Positions 1-12,172 of a DNA stretch of 64,000 nt are shown piece by piece. Origin of the DNA: Myceligenerans salitolerans (GTDB taxonomy: Bacteria > Actinomycetota > Actinomycetes > Actinomycetales > Cellulomonadaceae); contig NZ_JAFMPK010000024.1 in NCBI RefSeq assembly GCF_017349295.1, positions 35,864 through 99,863 of the forward strand, in the 5' to 3' direction. The notes under the pieces were generated by a model that saw nothing but the letters and a program-made list of their open reading frames with translations, ran no database searches and had not been told where the DNA came from. Positions within the stretch are counted from its first letter, which is position 1. Each line of letters opens with the position of its first letter. Made by a program: the position numbers and the translations under genes.

Positions 1-103
1 CGAACGCACCCCGATCCCTGGGCGACGACGGCCGACTCAGCCGCCTGGGGCACCGCGACGACGGCCCGGGACACGAGCTGTGGGAACCGGCCGTCCGAGA
101 AGC

Positions 104-153
104 AAGAACCCCGTCCGATCCTGGCGTGAGACGCCTGGTCGAACGGGGTCCTT
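104..153 (-). terminator. Terminator of tRNA-Ile
   Basis: Read on the minus strand, an 11-bp stem (143-153 with 104-114, one G-U pair) begins 7 bases after the tRNA end and is followed by a T-rich stretch. A smaller hairpin sits in the loop. This fits an intrinsic terminator for the tRNA transcript. Confidence 0.55.
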
Positions 154-159
154 CGAGGG

Positions 160-233
160 TGGGGCTACGAGGACTTGAACCTCGGACCTCATCGTTATCA
201 GCGATGCGCTCTAACCGCCTGAGCTATAGCCCC
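160..233 (-). tRNA. ileT: tRNA-Ile (anticodon GAT)
   Basis: The minus strand folds as a full cloverleaf. The acceptor arm GGGGCTA pairs with TAGCCCC and the discriminator base is A. The anticodon loop reads CTGATAA, giving GAT for isoleucine, and the T-loop has GGTTCAAGTCC. CCA is not encoded. A tRNA-Ile just after gyrA and a DUF3566 gene is the usual actinobacterial arrangement, often followed by tRNA-Ala, which is not seen before the window edge. Confidence 0.97.
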
Positions 234-370
234 AGCTCTCCCCAGGAACTCCTCCCTCACGGGCAGGCGCTCTCTGGCAGCACCCAGACATTACCCCAGC
301 GAGCGGCTCTGCCCCAAACCGAAATCGTGGATCCGGCCAACTTCCTGGTGTGACGTTCGCCGGAGACGAC

Positions 371-403
371 GGCGGCGCTCCTCGTCATGCGAGGAGCGCC
401 GCC
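371..403 (-). terminator. Terminator after the gyrB-gyrA-DUF3566 genes
   Basis: A perfect 14-bp inverted repeat (371-384 and 390-403) with a 5-base loop lies 13 bases beyond the DUF3566 stop codon. It is GC-rich and lacks a clear U-tract, as is common in high-GC actinobacteria. The rest of 234-416 shows no gene. Confidence 0.8.
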
Positions 404-416
404 TGGTACCGAGGAC

Positions 417-1793
417 TCAGTCGTCGGTGAGCGTCATGTGCACGCCGCCCACGAGGGCCGCCGTGATGTTGTAGAGGAACGTCATGATGGTGGCCAGCGC
501 CGTGAGCAGGACGACGTTGCAGATCGCCACGAGCGTCGCGAGCGACACCACTCGTTCGAACTCGACGTACTGCATGACGTTGAAGTTCGTCTCCTCACCG
601 ATGGCATCCGTCACGAAGGTCTGGACGTTGTCGAACACACCCAGGCTGTCGATCACCGACCAGAACACCACGGTCGCGACGACGGTCATGATCGCGATCG
701 CGACGGACAGCAGGAACGCCAGCTTCATGACCGACCACGGGTCGATGCGAGAGATCGCCAGCCGCACGCGACGCGGACCGGCACTCGGCCGGGGCGCCAC
801 ACCAGGTGCCGGGCCCGGCGCGGTGTCGTCCTCGGGCCGGCCGCCCGCGCCGACGGGCACCGTCTCCTCGACGGGGGCCGACGCCGAACCCCGTACCGCG
901 CCGGCGGTGTAGTGCATCTCCGGGGGTACCGGCGGGACAGGCTGCGGCTCGGCCTGCGCCGCGGCGGGCGCCTCCGGCCGGGCCGGGGAAACCTTCTTCG
1001 CCGCGTTCCGCGCGGCCGCCAGCGCCGCCTGCGCTGCCTTCACCGCGCCCTGCTTGACGGCCGCCGCGGTGTCGTCACCGCCGTCGTTCTGCCGCGCGGT
1101 GCCGTTCGCCGCCGTGGCCGTACTCGGCTCGCCGGTGGCTGCCTCGTGAGAACTCGGCGCGGACACTCGCTGCCATGCCTCGTTCGGCGGGTTGGCGGGA
1201 CTCGGTGGGGCGGGCGGGGTCGGAGGCAGCGCCTCGCGGGACACCACCCGCGGCTTGGTCGTCTCCTCGACGTCGTCGGCTTCGTGACCCGTCGGCGCGG
1301 ACGCCTTGCCGATCGCCGACCCGAGCGACGATCCCCCGTTCTCCGGCGTACCGTTGGATTCGCCACGGGAGCCCGTCGTATAGCGGGACGAGGGCGCCCC
1401 CGCGCCCGCCTCGTAGGCCGAACGCCAGAGGCCGGAGGGGATCGGCTTCGACTCCGCCGCCTCGGGCCGGGTCGGTGACGCGCTTCCCTCCGCGGGCACC
1501 TGGGCCGAGGAGTCCGGAGCCGACACAGGCTCCACCTTGTCCGCGATCCGCTCCGTCACCGTTTCTCCTGCAGGCTCCCCGACGGCGTCACCGTCGTCCG
1601 TGGCCGACGCGCCGGCCGGCGGGTCGCTCTCCGTGGTCTCGGCCGACGTATCGGTCGACTCCGTCTCAGCGGCGTCACCCGAGGACTTGGTTCCCGGCGA
1701 GACGCCCTCCTGGACCTGGCTCTCCTCGAGTTCGTCGTCGAGCTTCGTCGTCGCCGATCCGGTGCCCTGTCCGGTGTCGTTGCCGCTTGTCAT
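417..1793 (-). CDS. DUF3566 membrane protein
   Basis: A 458-residue protein. About the first 340 residues are low-complexity, rich in Ala, Pro, Ser, Thr and Glu, and probably cytoplasmic and disordered. The last 120 residues form the DUF3566 domain, starting near RRVRLAISRIDPWSVMKLAF, with two membrane helices (about 355-380 and 425-450) and a conserved segment between them. The start ATG shares one base with the gyrA stop codon (TGATG), so translation is probably coupled. The equivalent gene in mycobacteria also lies between gyrA and tRNA-Ile. Its function is not established here; an envelope or division role would be inference. Confidence 0.9.
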   Translation of the reverse strand: MTSGNDTGQGTGSATTKLDDELEESQVQEGVSPGTKSSGDAAETESTDTSAETTESDPPAGASATDDGDAVGEPAGETVTERIADKVEPVSAPDSSAQVPAEGSASPTRPEAAESKPIPSGLWRSAYEAGAGAPSSRYTTGSRGESNGTPENGGSSLGSAIGKASAPTGHEADDVEETTKPRVVSREALPPTPPAPPSPANPPNEAWQRVSAPSSHEAATGEPSTATAANGTARQNDGGDDTAAAVKQGAVKAAQAALAAARNAAKKVSPARPEAPAAAQAEPQPVPPVPPEMHYTAGAVRGSASAPVEETVPVGAGGRPEDDTAPGPAPGVAPRPSAGPRRVRLAISRIDPWSVMKLAFLLSVAIAIMTVVATVVFWSVIDSLGVFDNVQTFVTDAIGEETNFNVMQYVEFERVVSLATLVAICNVVLLTALATIMTFLYNITAALVGGVHMTLTDD

Positions 1794-4462
1794 CAGCTGT
1801 CCTCGCGTCCGGTGCTCTCATGCTGGGGGGTGCTCGAAACGTCGTCGGGGCCGGGTACCTCACCGTCCACGGTAACGCCGTCCACACCGTTCTCGCCGTT
1901 CGACGGCCCCGCGGGACCCTCCTCCGGCTCGCCGTCCTCCTGCTCGAGGTTGCGTTCCGCGTTCCGCGCCACAGCGATGATCCGATCGCCCTTGTCCGGC
2001 TTCGCGAAGGTTACTCCCTGCGTGTTCCTCCCGGTCAGGTTCACCTCCGCGACTGCGGACCGCACGATCTTGCCACGTTCCATGATGACGAGGACCTCGT
2101 CATCCGCGTCCGTGACCAGCGCCCCCACAAGGTCTCCGCGTGCCTCGACCAAGTTCGCCACCTTGATGCCCAGACCACCGCGTCCCTGCACGCGGTACTC
2201 GTCGATCCGGGTGCGCTTGGCGAAGCCACCCTCGGTCACCACGAACAGATCGGTCCCCGGTGTGACGACCTGTGCTGCGAGGAGTTCGTCCTCATCCCGG
2301 AACTTCATGCCGGTCACGCCGGAGGTCGCTCTGCCGAGCGGCCGGATCGTGTCGTCGGAGGCGTGGAACCGGATCGACTGCCCCTTGCGCGACACGAGGA
2401 TGAGATCGTCGTCACCGTTCACGAGCCGTGCGGCGACCAGCTCGTCAGGGCGGCCTTCCTCGTCCTCGCGCAGGTTGATCGCGATGAGTCCGCCGGAGCG
2501 GGGAGAGTTGTACTCCTGGAGGCGGGTCTTCTTCACGACGCCCCGGCGCGTCGCCAGCACCAGGTAGTCCGCCGCATCGTAGTCCGGGATGTCGAGGACC
2601 TGCGCGATGTGTTCCCCGGGCTGGAACGCCATCAGATTGGCGACGTGCTGCCCCTTCGAGTCCCGCCCTCCCTCGGGCAGTTCATAGCCCTTCGCGCGGT
2701 AGACGCGGCCCAGGTTGGTGAAGAAGAGCAGCCAGTGGTGCGTTGTCGTCACGAAGAAGTGGTCGACGATGTCGTCCTCGCGCAGCTGCGTCCCGCGCAC
2801 GCCCTTGCCACCCCGCTTCTGCTGGCGGTAGTTGTCGCTGCGGGTGCGCTTGGCGTACCCGCCGCGCGTGATGGTGACGACCATCTCCTCCTCGGGGATC
2901 AGATCCTCGACGGACATGTCTCCGAGGTGCGGAAGAATGGTGGTCCGGCGCTCGTCGCCGTAACGGCCGACGATCTCGTCGAGCTCCTCGCCGACGATCG
3001 ATCGCTGCCGCTCGGGCCGAGCAAGGATGTCCCGGTAGTCGCTGATCACCGCTTCGAGCTTCGCGTGCTCGTCGAGGATCTTCTGCCGTTCGAGTGCCGC
3101 GAGCCGGCGGAGCTGCATCGCCAGGATCGCATTGGCCTGGACCTCGTCGACGCCGAGCAGTTCCATCAGACCGGTGCGCGCCTCGTCCACGTCGGGGGAG
3201 CGGCGGATGAGAGCGATCACCTCGTCGAGCGCGTCGAGGGCCTTGAGGTAACCCACGTAGATGTGGATCTGCTCCTCGGCCTCCTTGAGCAGGAACTCCG
3301 TGCGCCGCCGCACGACCTCGATCTGGTGCGTCACCCAGTGCCGGATGAACGCGTCCAGGCTGAGCGTCCGCGGGACGTCGTCGACCAGCGCCAACATGTT
3401 CGCGCTGAAGTTCTCCTGCAGCTGGGTGTGCTTGTACAGGTTGTTCAGCACGACCTTGGCGACGGCGTCACGCTTGAGCACGATGACGAGGCGCTGGCCG
3501 GTTCGGCCCGAGGTCTCGTCACGGATGTCGGCGATGCCCTGGATACGCCCGTCGTTGACCATGTCCGCGATCTTCGCGGCGAGGTTGTCCGGGTTCACCA
3601 TGTACGGCAGCTCGGTGATGACCAGGCAGATCCGGTTCTGGATCTCCTCGACGTTCACGACCGCGCGCATCGTGATGGACCCACGGCCCGTGCGGTACGC
3701 CTCCTCGATCCCCTTGTGCCCGAGGATCTGCGCACCGGTCGGGAAGTCGGGGCCCTTGATGCGCTGCATCAGCGCTTCCAGCAGTTCCTCTCGCGAGGCG
3801 TCGGGGTTGTCGAGATACCACTTGGCGCCGTCTGCCACCTCGCGCAAGTTGTGCGGCGGGATGTTCGTGGCCATGCCGACGGCGATTCCGGCGGAACCGT
3901 TGACCAGCAGGTTCGGGAAGCGCGACGGAAGGACGGTCGGCTCGCGGGTCCGGCCGTCGTAGTTGTCCTGGAAATCGACGGTGTTCTTCTCGATGTCGCG
4001 CACCATCTCGAGCGCGAGGGGCGCCATCCGGCACTCGGTGTATCGAGGGGCGGCCGCTGGGTCGTTACCGGGAGAACCGAAGTTTCCCTGGCCCGCGACC
4101 AACGGATAGCGCAGCACCCAGTCCTGCACGAGGCGAACCAGGGTGTCGTAGATCGCCGTGTCGCCGTGCGGGTGGTACTTACCCATCACGTCGCCCACCA
4201 CGCGGGAACACTTGCTGAACGATCGATCCGGCCGGTAACCACCGTCGTACATCGCGTACAGCACCCGGCGGTGCACGGGCTTGAGCCCGTCCCGCACGTC
4301 CGGCAGGGCACGCCCGACGATCACGCTCATCGCGTAGTCGAGGTAGCTGCGCTGCATCTCGAGCTGCAGGTCCACCTGTTCGACACGGCCGTGGTGCACG
4401 GCCAACGCGGCGTCACCAACGCCGTCGGGGAGGTCCTCCACGCCGGGGGTCTCGTCCGTCAC
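1793..4462 (-). CDS. gyrA: DNA gyrase subunit A
   Basis: An 889-residue GyrA, the DNA-cleaving subunit of the A2B2 gyrase that introduces negative supercoils. The winged-helix region carries [10 protein letters not shown], the quinolone-resistance-determining segment; the position equivalent to E. coli Ser83 is Thr. The catalytic tyrosine is in PRYTECRM near residue 135. The C-terminal beta-pinwheel holds the GyrA box QQKRGGKG. The GTG start at 4462 has a GGAAGGA ribosome site. It follows gyrB after 128 bases. The last 60 residues are an acidic disordered tail. Confidence 0.98.
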   Translation of the reverse strand: MTDETPGVEDLPDGVGDAALAVHHGRVEQVDLQLEMQRSYLDYAMSVIVGRALPDVRDGLKPVHRRVLYAMYDGGYRPDRSFSKCSRVVGDVMGKYHPHGDTAIYDTLVRLVQDWVLRYPLVAGQGNFGSPGNDPAAAPRYTECRMAPLALEMVRDIEKNTVDFQDNYDGRTREPTVLPSRFPNLLVNGSAGIAVGMATNIPPHNLREVADGAKWYLDNPDASREELLEALMQRIKGPDFPTGAQILGHKGIEEAYRTGRGSITMRAVVNVEEIQNRICLVITELPYMVNPDNLAAKIADMVNDGRIQGIADIRDETSGRTGQRLVIVLKRDAVAKVVLNNLYKHTQLQENFSANMLALVDDVPRTLSLDAFIRHWVTHQIEVVRRRTEFLLKEAEEQIHIYVGYLKALDALDEVIALIRRSPDVDEARTGLMELLGVDEVQANAILAMQLRRLAALERQKILDEHAKLEAVISDYRDILARPERQRSIVGEELDEIVGRYGDERRTTILPHLGDMSVEDLIPEEEMVVTITRGGYAKRTRSDNYRQQKRGGKGVRGTQLREDDIVDHFFVTTTHHWLLFFTNLGRVYRAKGYELPEGGRDSKGQHVANLMAFQPGEHIAQVLDIPDYDAADYLVLATRRGVVKKTRLQEYNSPRSGGLIAINLREDEEGRPDELVAARLVNGDDDLILVSRKGQSIRFHASDDTIRPLGRATSGVTGMKFRDEDELLAAQVVTPGTDLFVVTEGGFAKRTRIDEYRVQGRGGLGIKVANLVEARGDLVGALVTDADDEVLVIMERGKIVRSAVAEVNLTGRNTQGVTFAKPDKGDRIIAVARNAERNLEQEDGEPEEGPAGPSNGENGVDGVTVDGEVPGPDDVSSTPQHESTGREDS

Positions 4463-4590
4463 GTCTCTTCCTTCCCACGCCGTCCGACGGCGTGCTGTCG
4501 TCTCCCCGGTACCTCGTTGCGTGGTGCCCGGGCCGCGCGCTCACTCCCTGCGACGCCTCTGGCGACATCGTGCGGGGTTCGCGAGCTCGC

Positions 4591-7161
<2,571 letters not shown>

Positions 7162-7962
7162 GTGAAGAAGTTCCTCGCCGGCGGTGCTCTCACCGCCGTC
7201 GCCCTTGGTGGGATGGTCGCCATGGCCCCCGCCGCTTCCGCCCACATTCCCAACGCCACCGCCGACTGCACCGGCCTCTACGTCGACTTCAAGTCGTACA
7301 GGGGCGGCACCGACGTCGAGGTCGTCATCGACGGCGAGGTCGTCGAGTCGACCGTCCTGCCCGGCGACTTCTACGACTGGGTCGACTTCGTCGAGCACTA
7401 CCCGTTCGAGGACGACACGGTCGCCCACACCTGGTCGGTCTCCATCGACGCGCACGACGACGACCGTTTCGACTACACCGACGAGGGCACCGTCGAGGCC
7501 TGTGCCACGCCCCCGGCCAAGCAGACCGCGCAGCCGGCCACCCCGGAGGTCGTCGCCGGGTGCGCCGTGACGATCGACGACGTCGTGCTGCCCGAGAACT
7601 CCGAGGCGGTGACGTACTCGAAGAACGACGCGGGCGTCGTGGCCGCACTCGTCTCGGACGAGTACCAGTGGATCGAGGACCTCGGGTCCTGGATGCCGCA
7701 GGCCGATGGCTCGGTGCTCTTCCCGGCCGACCTCCTGCTGGTCGAGGAGGAGTGCGAGGAGACCCCGTCCCCGAAGCCTTCGCCCACGGAGCCTGCCGAG
7801 GACGAGCCCTCCGACGAGCCGTCCGCTCCGGCGGCCGAGGAGGAGCCCCCGGTTCTCGCCGCCACCGGTGCCACCGTGGGCGGCGCGGCCGCCTTCGCCC
7901 TGCTCCTGGTGGGCGGTGGCGTCGCGCTCGTGATCGCCCGTAGGCGGATGGCCAAGAACTGA
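7162..7962 (+). CDS. LAxTG-anchored surface protein
   Basis: A 266-residue secreted protein, probably attached to the wall by a sortase. The start GTG is preceded by AAGGA seven bases away and gives a clean signal peptide (KK, then a hydrophobic run ending in ASA). The middle contains CXTGLYVDFKSY-like beta segments and several cysteines (ADC, EAC, GCAV, EEC). A Pro/Glu/Ser-rich stalk follows, then LAATG, a hydrophobic helix and RRRMAKN. LAxTG is the motif of class E sortases in high-GC actinobacteria; no sortase gene is in the window. The domain between signal and stalk was not recognised. An in-frame ATG at 7135 is less likely as start. Confidence 0.85.
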   Translation: MKKFLAGGALTAVALGGMVAMAPAASAHIPNATADCTGLYVDFKSYRGGTDVEVVIDGEVVESTVLPGDFYDWVDFVEHYPFEDDTVAHTWSVSIDAHDDDRFDYTDEGTVEACATPPAKQTAQPATPEVVAGCAVTIDDVVLPENSEAVTYSKNDAGVVAALVSDEYQWIEDLGSWMPQADGSVLFPADLLLVEEECEETPSPKPSPTEPAEDEPSDEPSAPAAEEEPPVLAATGATVGGAAAFALLLVGGGVALVIARRRMAKN

Positions 7963-7993
7963 CCGCAGGCCGCTCGCGGCCGCTGTCCGACAG

Positions 7994-8024
7994 GAGGGTC
8001 TCACCCGTTGAGGGTGGGACCCTC
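7994..8024 (+). terminator. Terminator of surface protein gene
   Basis: A 13-bp stem (7994-8006 with 8012-8024, one G-T pair) with a 5-base loop, followed by TTGTCGT, lies 31 bases after the stop. It stands between this gene and the convergent dciA. Confidence 0.8.
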
Positions 8025-8097
8025 TTGTCGTCCCGCAAGGAGGCCCGGGCCGGCCGCGTGCGGACGTGCGTCGCGACCCGGCGGGACCGCACCACGG

Positions 8098-8727
8098 TCA
8101 GCCGAAGGTGTCCCGTGGTCCGGGCCCGCGCACCGAGCGCGGACCTCGCCGGAATCCGGGGCCGGCGGGGCCCAGTACCGAGACCTCCTCGACCACGCCC
8201 TCACCGATCTCCTCCGCCATCCGCCGGAGCAGATCGGGCACCAGCATCCGCAGCTGTGTCGCCCACGCGGTCGAATCGGCTCGCACCACCAGTACCCGGT
8301 CCTCAAAGGTGATCGGCGTGCAGTGTTCGGCGACGTCATCCCCGACGACGTCACGCCAGCGGCCGACGACGCCGCCGACCGAGACGTCCTGCGTCCAGCC
8401 CTTCTCGCGCAGCAGCCTGCCGACCACCGACCCGAGAAGCTGCGGGTCTCGAGCGTTCGGGCCCTGCGCTTCCTTCCGCGGCTCGGCAAGGGGGGATCTG
8501 CGCGCAGGAGAGCCCGGCCGGAGTCCCTTCGCCCGGGCTGCTGCCTTGGCCCGGTTGAGAGCCGCACGCGCGACCTCCTCCGGTGGCGTGATCGGTGCCT
8601 CTCGAAGGCCTTCACGGTCGCCTGTCGCGCCAGCGTTATCCACAGCGCTCTGTGGATAACTTTGGGCGCTGTCGCGGGCTGCGTCAGCGCCTCCTGTTGG
8701 CCCGTGGGTCACGTCCTGGTCACTCAC
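8098..8727 (-). CDS. dciA: DciA-like protein (DUF721)
   Basis: A 209-residue DUF721 protein. The domain lies at about 75-170 ([20 protein letters not shown] to [14 protein letters not shown]) after a basic, disordered N-terminus. DciA proteins are the ancestral bacterial loaders of the DnaB replicative helicase, and the gene is regularly found after recF in actinobacteria. The GTG start overlaps the recF stop by eight bases, so the two are probably translated together. The 5' part of the gene contains a pair of exact DnaA boxes (listed separately). Confidence 0.85.
   Translation of the reverse strand: MSDQDVTHGPTGGADAARDSAQSYPQSAVDNAGATGDREGLREAPITPPEEVARAALNRAKAAARAKGLRPGSPARRSPLAEPRKEAQGPNARDPQLLGSVVGRLLREKGWTQDVSVGGVVGRWRDVVGDDVAEHCTPITFEDRVLVVRADSTAWATQLRMLVPDLLRRMAEEIGEGVVEEVSVLGPAGPGFRRGPRSVRGPGPRDTFG
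8635..8660. repeat. Inverted pair of exact DnaA boxes inside dciA
   Basis: TTATCCACA (8636-8644) and its reverse complement TGTGGATAA (8651-8659) form a perfect 11-bp inverted repeat around CGCT. Both match the strongest DnaA-box consensus. The site is about 4 kb from oriC, within coding sequence for the N-terminal linker of DciA. Confidence 0.85.
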
Positions 8728-10051
8728 GAGTGACCTTTCCTGGTTCCACGTGAAACCTCGCGCCGCTCAAACTCGTGGGCACGTCCTCGGGCACCGCGGC
8801 GGTCACCAGAACCTGCCGCGCCGGCAGGACGAGTTCCGCCAGCCGTTCCCTCCGACGTGTGTCGAGCTCGGCGAAGACATCGTCGAGAATGAGGACGGGA
8901 TCGGCGTCCGTTCCATGGTCGGGATCCCAGAACGCGGGCGCCGACGGCGGTGGCGTTTCCAGCTCCGCGGCGCCTCCTAGCAGCCAGAACGACGCCAATC
9001 TCAGGGCCAGCGCGAATGACCACGACTCTCCGTGGCTGGCGTACCCCTTCACCGGCAGGCCACCGAGAGCGAGCAACAGATCGTCACGATGAGGACCCAC
9101 GAGACTCACGCCCCGGTCGAGTTCCTGCTGCCGCGCACCGGCCAGGGCGGCGGTCATGCGCTCACGGATGTGCGCGGTCGACACCGAGTCCTCGCCTGCG
9201 GGACCGGACGCTCCCTGTGGGCTCCCCGATACCGCCAGACCCTCGGCCGTTAACCCGCCGGACGGCATCTGTGTCCGCGCCGGATCGGCCGGCTCGCGCC
9301 CCTCCGGCCCGCCCCTCACCGGAAAGTTATCCACAGGCGCTGTGGACGACGATCGGTACTCGATCCGCGCCTCTCCCTTGCCCTCGCTGACAGCTTCGTA
9401 GGCCGCGGCGACCACGGGGCGGAGCGCCTCCACGAGCTGCAGCCGGAGGGACACGATCTCGGAGCCGAGTTCCACCAGACGGCCGTCCCACACCTCGAGG
9501 GTCGCCAGCGCCGCCGGATCGGTACCGCCCGATCGGCGCACCGCCCGGGCCGACTTGAGCAGTGCCGACCGCTGCTTGAGCACTCGCTCGTAGTCCGCGA
9601 ACACCCCGGCGAACCGCGGAACCATCAGCACGACGAGTTGGTCGAGGAATCGCCGGCGGCCATCAGGGTCGCCCTTGACCAGGGCGAGGTCCTCGGGCGC
9701 GAAGAGGACGGTCCGCAGGATGCCGAGCACGTCCCTCGCACGTCCCGGCTGACCACGGTTGATCCGTGCGCGATTGGCCTTGCCCTGCGTGATCTCCAGC
9801 TCGATGGTGCTCGCCCGGTCACCCCGCACGATGCGGGTGCGAACCACGGCCCGGGACGCTCCCGCGCGAACCAGCGGCGTGTCGGTGGCGACGCGGTGCG
9901 AGCCCAGGGTCGCGACGTAGCCGACGGCCTCGACGAGGTTGGTCTTGCCCTGACCGTTGGCCCCGACGAACGCGTTGACCCCGGGCTCGAGCTCCACGTC
10001 GACGCTCGCGTAGGAGCGGAAGTCGAGGAGACTCAGGTGGGAGACGTACAG
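8720..10051 (-). CDS. recF: DNA replication/repair protein RecF
   Basis: A RecF recombination mediator, an SMC-like ABC ATPase that helps load RecA at gaps. The Walker A is GANGQGKT, the signature region is [26 protein letters not shown], and the Walker B is [11 protein letters not shown]. The conserved N-terminus [13 protein letters not shown] is encoded up to base 10049 but has no ATG, GTG or TTG in front of it. A CTG at 10049-10051 has GGAG seven bases upstream and is the likely start, giving 443 residues. The next usable start, GTG at 9997, would delete the first beta strand. A Pro/Gly-rich insertion lies near residues 230-280. Confidence 0.93.
   Translation of the reverse strand: MYVSHLSLLDFRSYASVDVELEPGVNAFVGANGQGKTNLVEAVGYVATLGSHRVATDTPLVRAGASRAVVRTRIVRGDRASTIELEITQGKANRARINRGQPGRARDVLGILRTVLFAPEDLALVKGDPDGRRRFLDQLVVLMVPRFAGVFADYERVLKQRSALLKSARAVRRSGGTDPAALATLEVWDGRLVELGSEIVSLRLQLVEALRPVVAAAYEAVSEGKGEARIEYRSSSTAPVDNFPVRGGPEGREPADPARTQMPSGGLTAEGLAVSGSPQGASGPAGEDSVSTAHIRERMTAALAGARQQELDRGVSLVGPHRDDLLLALGGLPVKGYASHGESWSFALALRLASFWLLGGAAELETPPPSAPAFWDPDHGTDADPVLILDDVFAELDTRRRERLAELVLPARQVLVTAAVPEDVPTSLSGARFHVEPGKVTRE
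8743..8756. promoter_or_regulatory. parS-like site in recF 3' end
   Basis: GTTCCACGTGAAAC matches the 14-base parS core with one substitution. It is the leftmost of eight sites in the window and lies inside the recF coding sequence. Confidence 0.75.
9327..9349. repeat. DnaA-box pair inside recF
   Basis: An exact TTATCCACA (9327-9335) faces TGTGGACGA (9341-9349), with inverted CAG/CTG edges and GCG between. The pair falls in the variable insertion of RecF, where protein sequence is free to drift. Confidence 0.7.
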
Positions 10052-10055
10052 CGGT

Positions 10056-10949
10056 CTACTCCGCCTTCTTCACCGTGTGCCCGCCGAACTGCTGCCGCAG
10101 CGCCGCTACCGCGCGCATCGCCGGGGACGACTCCTGGCGCGAGGCGAACCGCGCGAACAAGGCGGCGGAGATCACCGGCAGAGGAACGGCGTTGTCCACA
10201 CCCTCGTCGATGGTCCAGCGCCCTTCTCCGGAGTCGTCGACCCAGTCGTCGAGGTGGGAGAGGCCCGGATCCTCCTCAAGGGCCTTGACCATCAGGTCGA
10301 GCAGCCACGACCGCACGACGGTGCCCCGCTGCCATGCCTTCATCGTCCCGTGCACGTCGGTGACGACGTCCTTCTTCGCGGCGAGAAGCTCGTAGCCCTC
10401 CGCGTACGCCTGCATGAGGCCGTACTCGATCCCGTTGTGCACCATCTTCGCGAAGTGCCCGGCACCGACCGTACCCGCGTGCACGAAGCCCTCCTCCCGA
10501 GGGCCTTCGGGACGCAGCGCGTCGAACACCGGCATGAGCGTCTGCACATGCGCGGTCTCGCCGCCGCACATGAGGCCGTACCCGTTCTCGAGTCCCCAGA
10601 TCCCGCCGGAGACGCCGCAGTCCACGTAGCCGATGCCACGTTCGGCCAGCTCTGCGGCGCGTTCCTGATCCTCGACGTAGTGCGAGTTGCCGCCTTCGAC
10701 GACGACGTCACCCTCCGCGAGCAGAGCGCCCAACTGGTCGATCACGCTCCGGGTCGGGGGTCCGGCCGGAACCATGACCCACACGACCCGAGGGGTCGGC
10801 AGTCCCGCGACGAGGTCGGCGAGCGAGGCGACATCCGACACCTCGGGCCGCGGGTCGAACCCGGTGACCTCGATACCGGAGCGGCGGAGGCGCTCCCGCA
10901 TGTTGTTGCCCATCTTGCCGAGACCGACCAGGCCGATGTGGCTGACCAT
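10056..10949 (-). CDS. gnd: 6-phosphogluconate dehydrogenase, short type
   Basis: A 297-residue decarboxylating 6-phosphogluconate dehydrogenase of the short class, which converts 6-phosphogluconate to ribulose 5-phosphate and reduces NAD(P). The Rossmann motif [12 protein letters not shown] is at the N-terminus, followed by the catalytic segment [21 protein letters not shown] and [18 protein letters not shown]. The ATG at 10949 has GGAGG five bases upstream; 10 further codons are open upstream but have no support. It lies between dnaN and recF, a usual place for it in many actinobacteria, and its end supplies the ribosome site for recF. An exact TTGTCCACA occurs at 10192-10200. Confidence 0.95.
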   Translation of the reverse strand: MVSHIGLVGLGKMGNNMRERLRRSGIEVTGFDPRPEVSDVASLADLVAGLPTPRVVWVMVPAGPPTRSVIDQLGALLAEGDVVVEGGNSHYVEDQERAAELAERGIGYVDCGVSGGIWGLENGYGLMCGGETAHVQTLMPVFDALRPEGPREEGFVHAGTVGAGHFAKMVHNGIEYGLMQAYAEGYELLAAKKDVVTDVHGTMKAWQRGTVVRSWLLDLMVKALEEDPGLSHLDDWVDDSGEGRWTIDEGVDNAVPLPVISAALFARFASRQESSPAMRAVAALRQQFGGHTVKKAE

Positions 10950-11038
10950 GTATTCCTCCAGAAAGTTCTCCACAGGCACCGCTCACACGAGGTTCCGCGT
11001 GCGGTCACGCACCCAACCCGGACACCCCAAGGACCGGT

Positions 11039-12172
11039 TCAGCCCGTGAAGCGGATCGGGACCAGCAGGTAACGGTAGGTCGAGTCGTCCTCGCCGTCGA
11101 GCGAGTCCTGCCCGGTGAACTCGACCGGCTTGTTCGGGTGGGTGAACGAGAGGCGGACGAAGTCCGTGCCGAGGGCACCAAGTCCGTCCAGCAGGTACTG
11201 AGGGTTGAACGCCACCGCGATGTCTTCGCCCGAGAGCACCGCCTCGAGTGCCTCGGACGCCTGCGCATCGTCTCCCTGGCCCGCATCGAGGACGACCTGG
11301 CCCTCGCTGAACGACAGGCGGATCGGTGTGTTCCGCTCCGCCACCAGGCTGACGCGCTTTGCGGCGTCGATGAGCGGTGCGGTGGCGACGACCGCATGGA
11401 TCGGGGAGCTGTCCGGGAAGAGCCGCCGGACGGGCGGATAGTCGCCGTCGACCAGTTGCGAGGTGGTGTGGCGGCCACCGGCTTCGAAGCCGACCAGATC
11501 GACACCGTTCCCGGTGGACAGGCCGACGTTGACCGCGCCACCGCTCGTTCCGAGGGAACGGGCGACGTCGTTCAGCGTCCGAGCACGGATCAGCGCGACA
11601 GCGGAGAAGCCCGGAGTAGCGGGCGTCCAGGTGAGTTCCCGGAGGGCCAGCCGGTATCGGTCCGTGGCCAGGAGCGTGATCTTCTCGCCTTCGATCTCGA
11701 CCCGGACACCGGTGAGGAGGGGGAGCGTGTCGTCCCGGCTCGCCGCGACCGTCACCTGTGCGACGGCTGCCGTCAACGCCTCCCCGGCAACGGTGCCGCT
11801 GAGGTCCGGCATGGCCGGCAGCGCCGGATACTCCTCGACGGGCATCGTCAACAGCGTGAAACGGCTCGCACCGCAGGTGAGGACGACCTTGCTTCCTTCG
11901 AGCGTGACATCGACGGGCTTGCTCGGCAGCGCGCGGGAGATCTCGGCCAGCAGCCGACCGGACACAAGCACCGTGCCGGGCTCGGCGACTTCTGCAGGAA
12001 GCTCGGAGCGGGCGGAGGTCTCGTAGTCGAAGCTGGCGAGATTGAGCACGCCGGCCGGATCCGCCTCCATGCGAACGCCCGCGAGGACTGGTGCGGGAGG
12101 CCGCGTGGGAAGTGTGCGTGCTGTCCAGGTGACGGCGTCCGCCAGCACGTCACGCTCGACCCTGAACTTCAT
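11039..12172 (-). CDS. dnaN: DNA polymerase III beta sliding clamp
   Basis: A 377-residue sliding clamp that holds the replicative polymerase on DNA. It begins MKFRVERDVLADAVTWTART, typical of actinobacterial DnaN, and shows three repeated clamp domains ending RYLLVPIRFTG, close to the canonical C-terminal hydrophobic pocket sequence. The chosen ATG at 12172 fits family length; 20 further codons are open upstream but unlike other DnaN proteins. A GAGGGAGA ribosome site lies 10-12 bases upstream. Confidence 0.98.
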   Translation of the reverse strand: MKFRVERDVLADAVTWTARTLPTRPPAPVLAGVRMEADPAGVLNLASFDYETSARSELPAEVAEPGTVLVSGRLLAEISRALPSKPVDVTLEGSKVVLTCGASRFTLLTMPVEEYPALPAMPDLSGTVAGEALTAAVAQVTVAASRDDTLPLLTGVRVEIEGEKITLLATDRYRLALRELTWTPATPGFSAVALIRARTLNDVARSLGTSGGAVNVGLSTGNGVDLVGFEAGGRHTTSQLVDGDYPPVRRLFPDSSPIHAVVATAPLIDAAKRVSLVAERNTPIRLSFSEGQVVLDAGQGDDAQASEALEAVLSGEDIAVAFNPQYLLDGLGALGTDFVRLSFTHPNKPVEFTGQDSLDGEDDSTYRYLLVPIRFTG

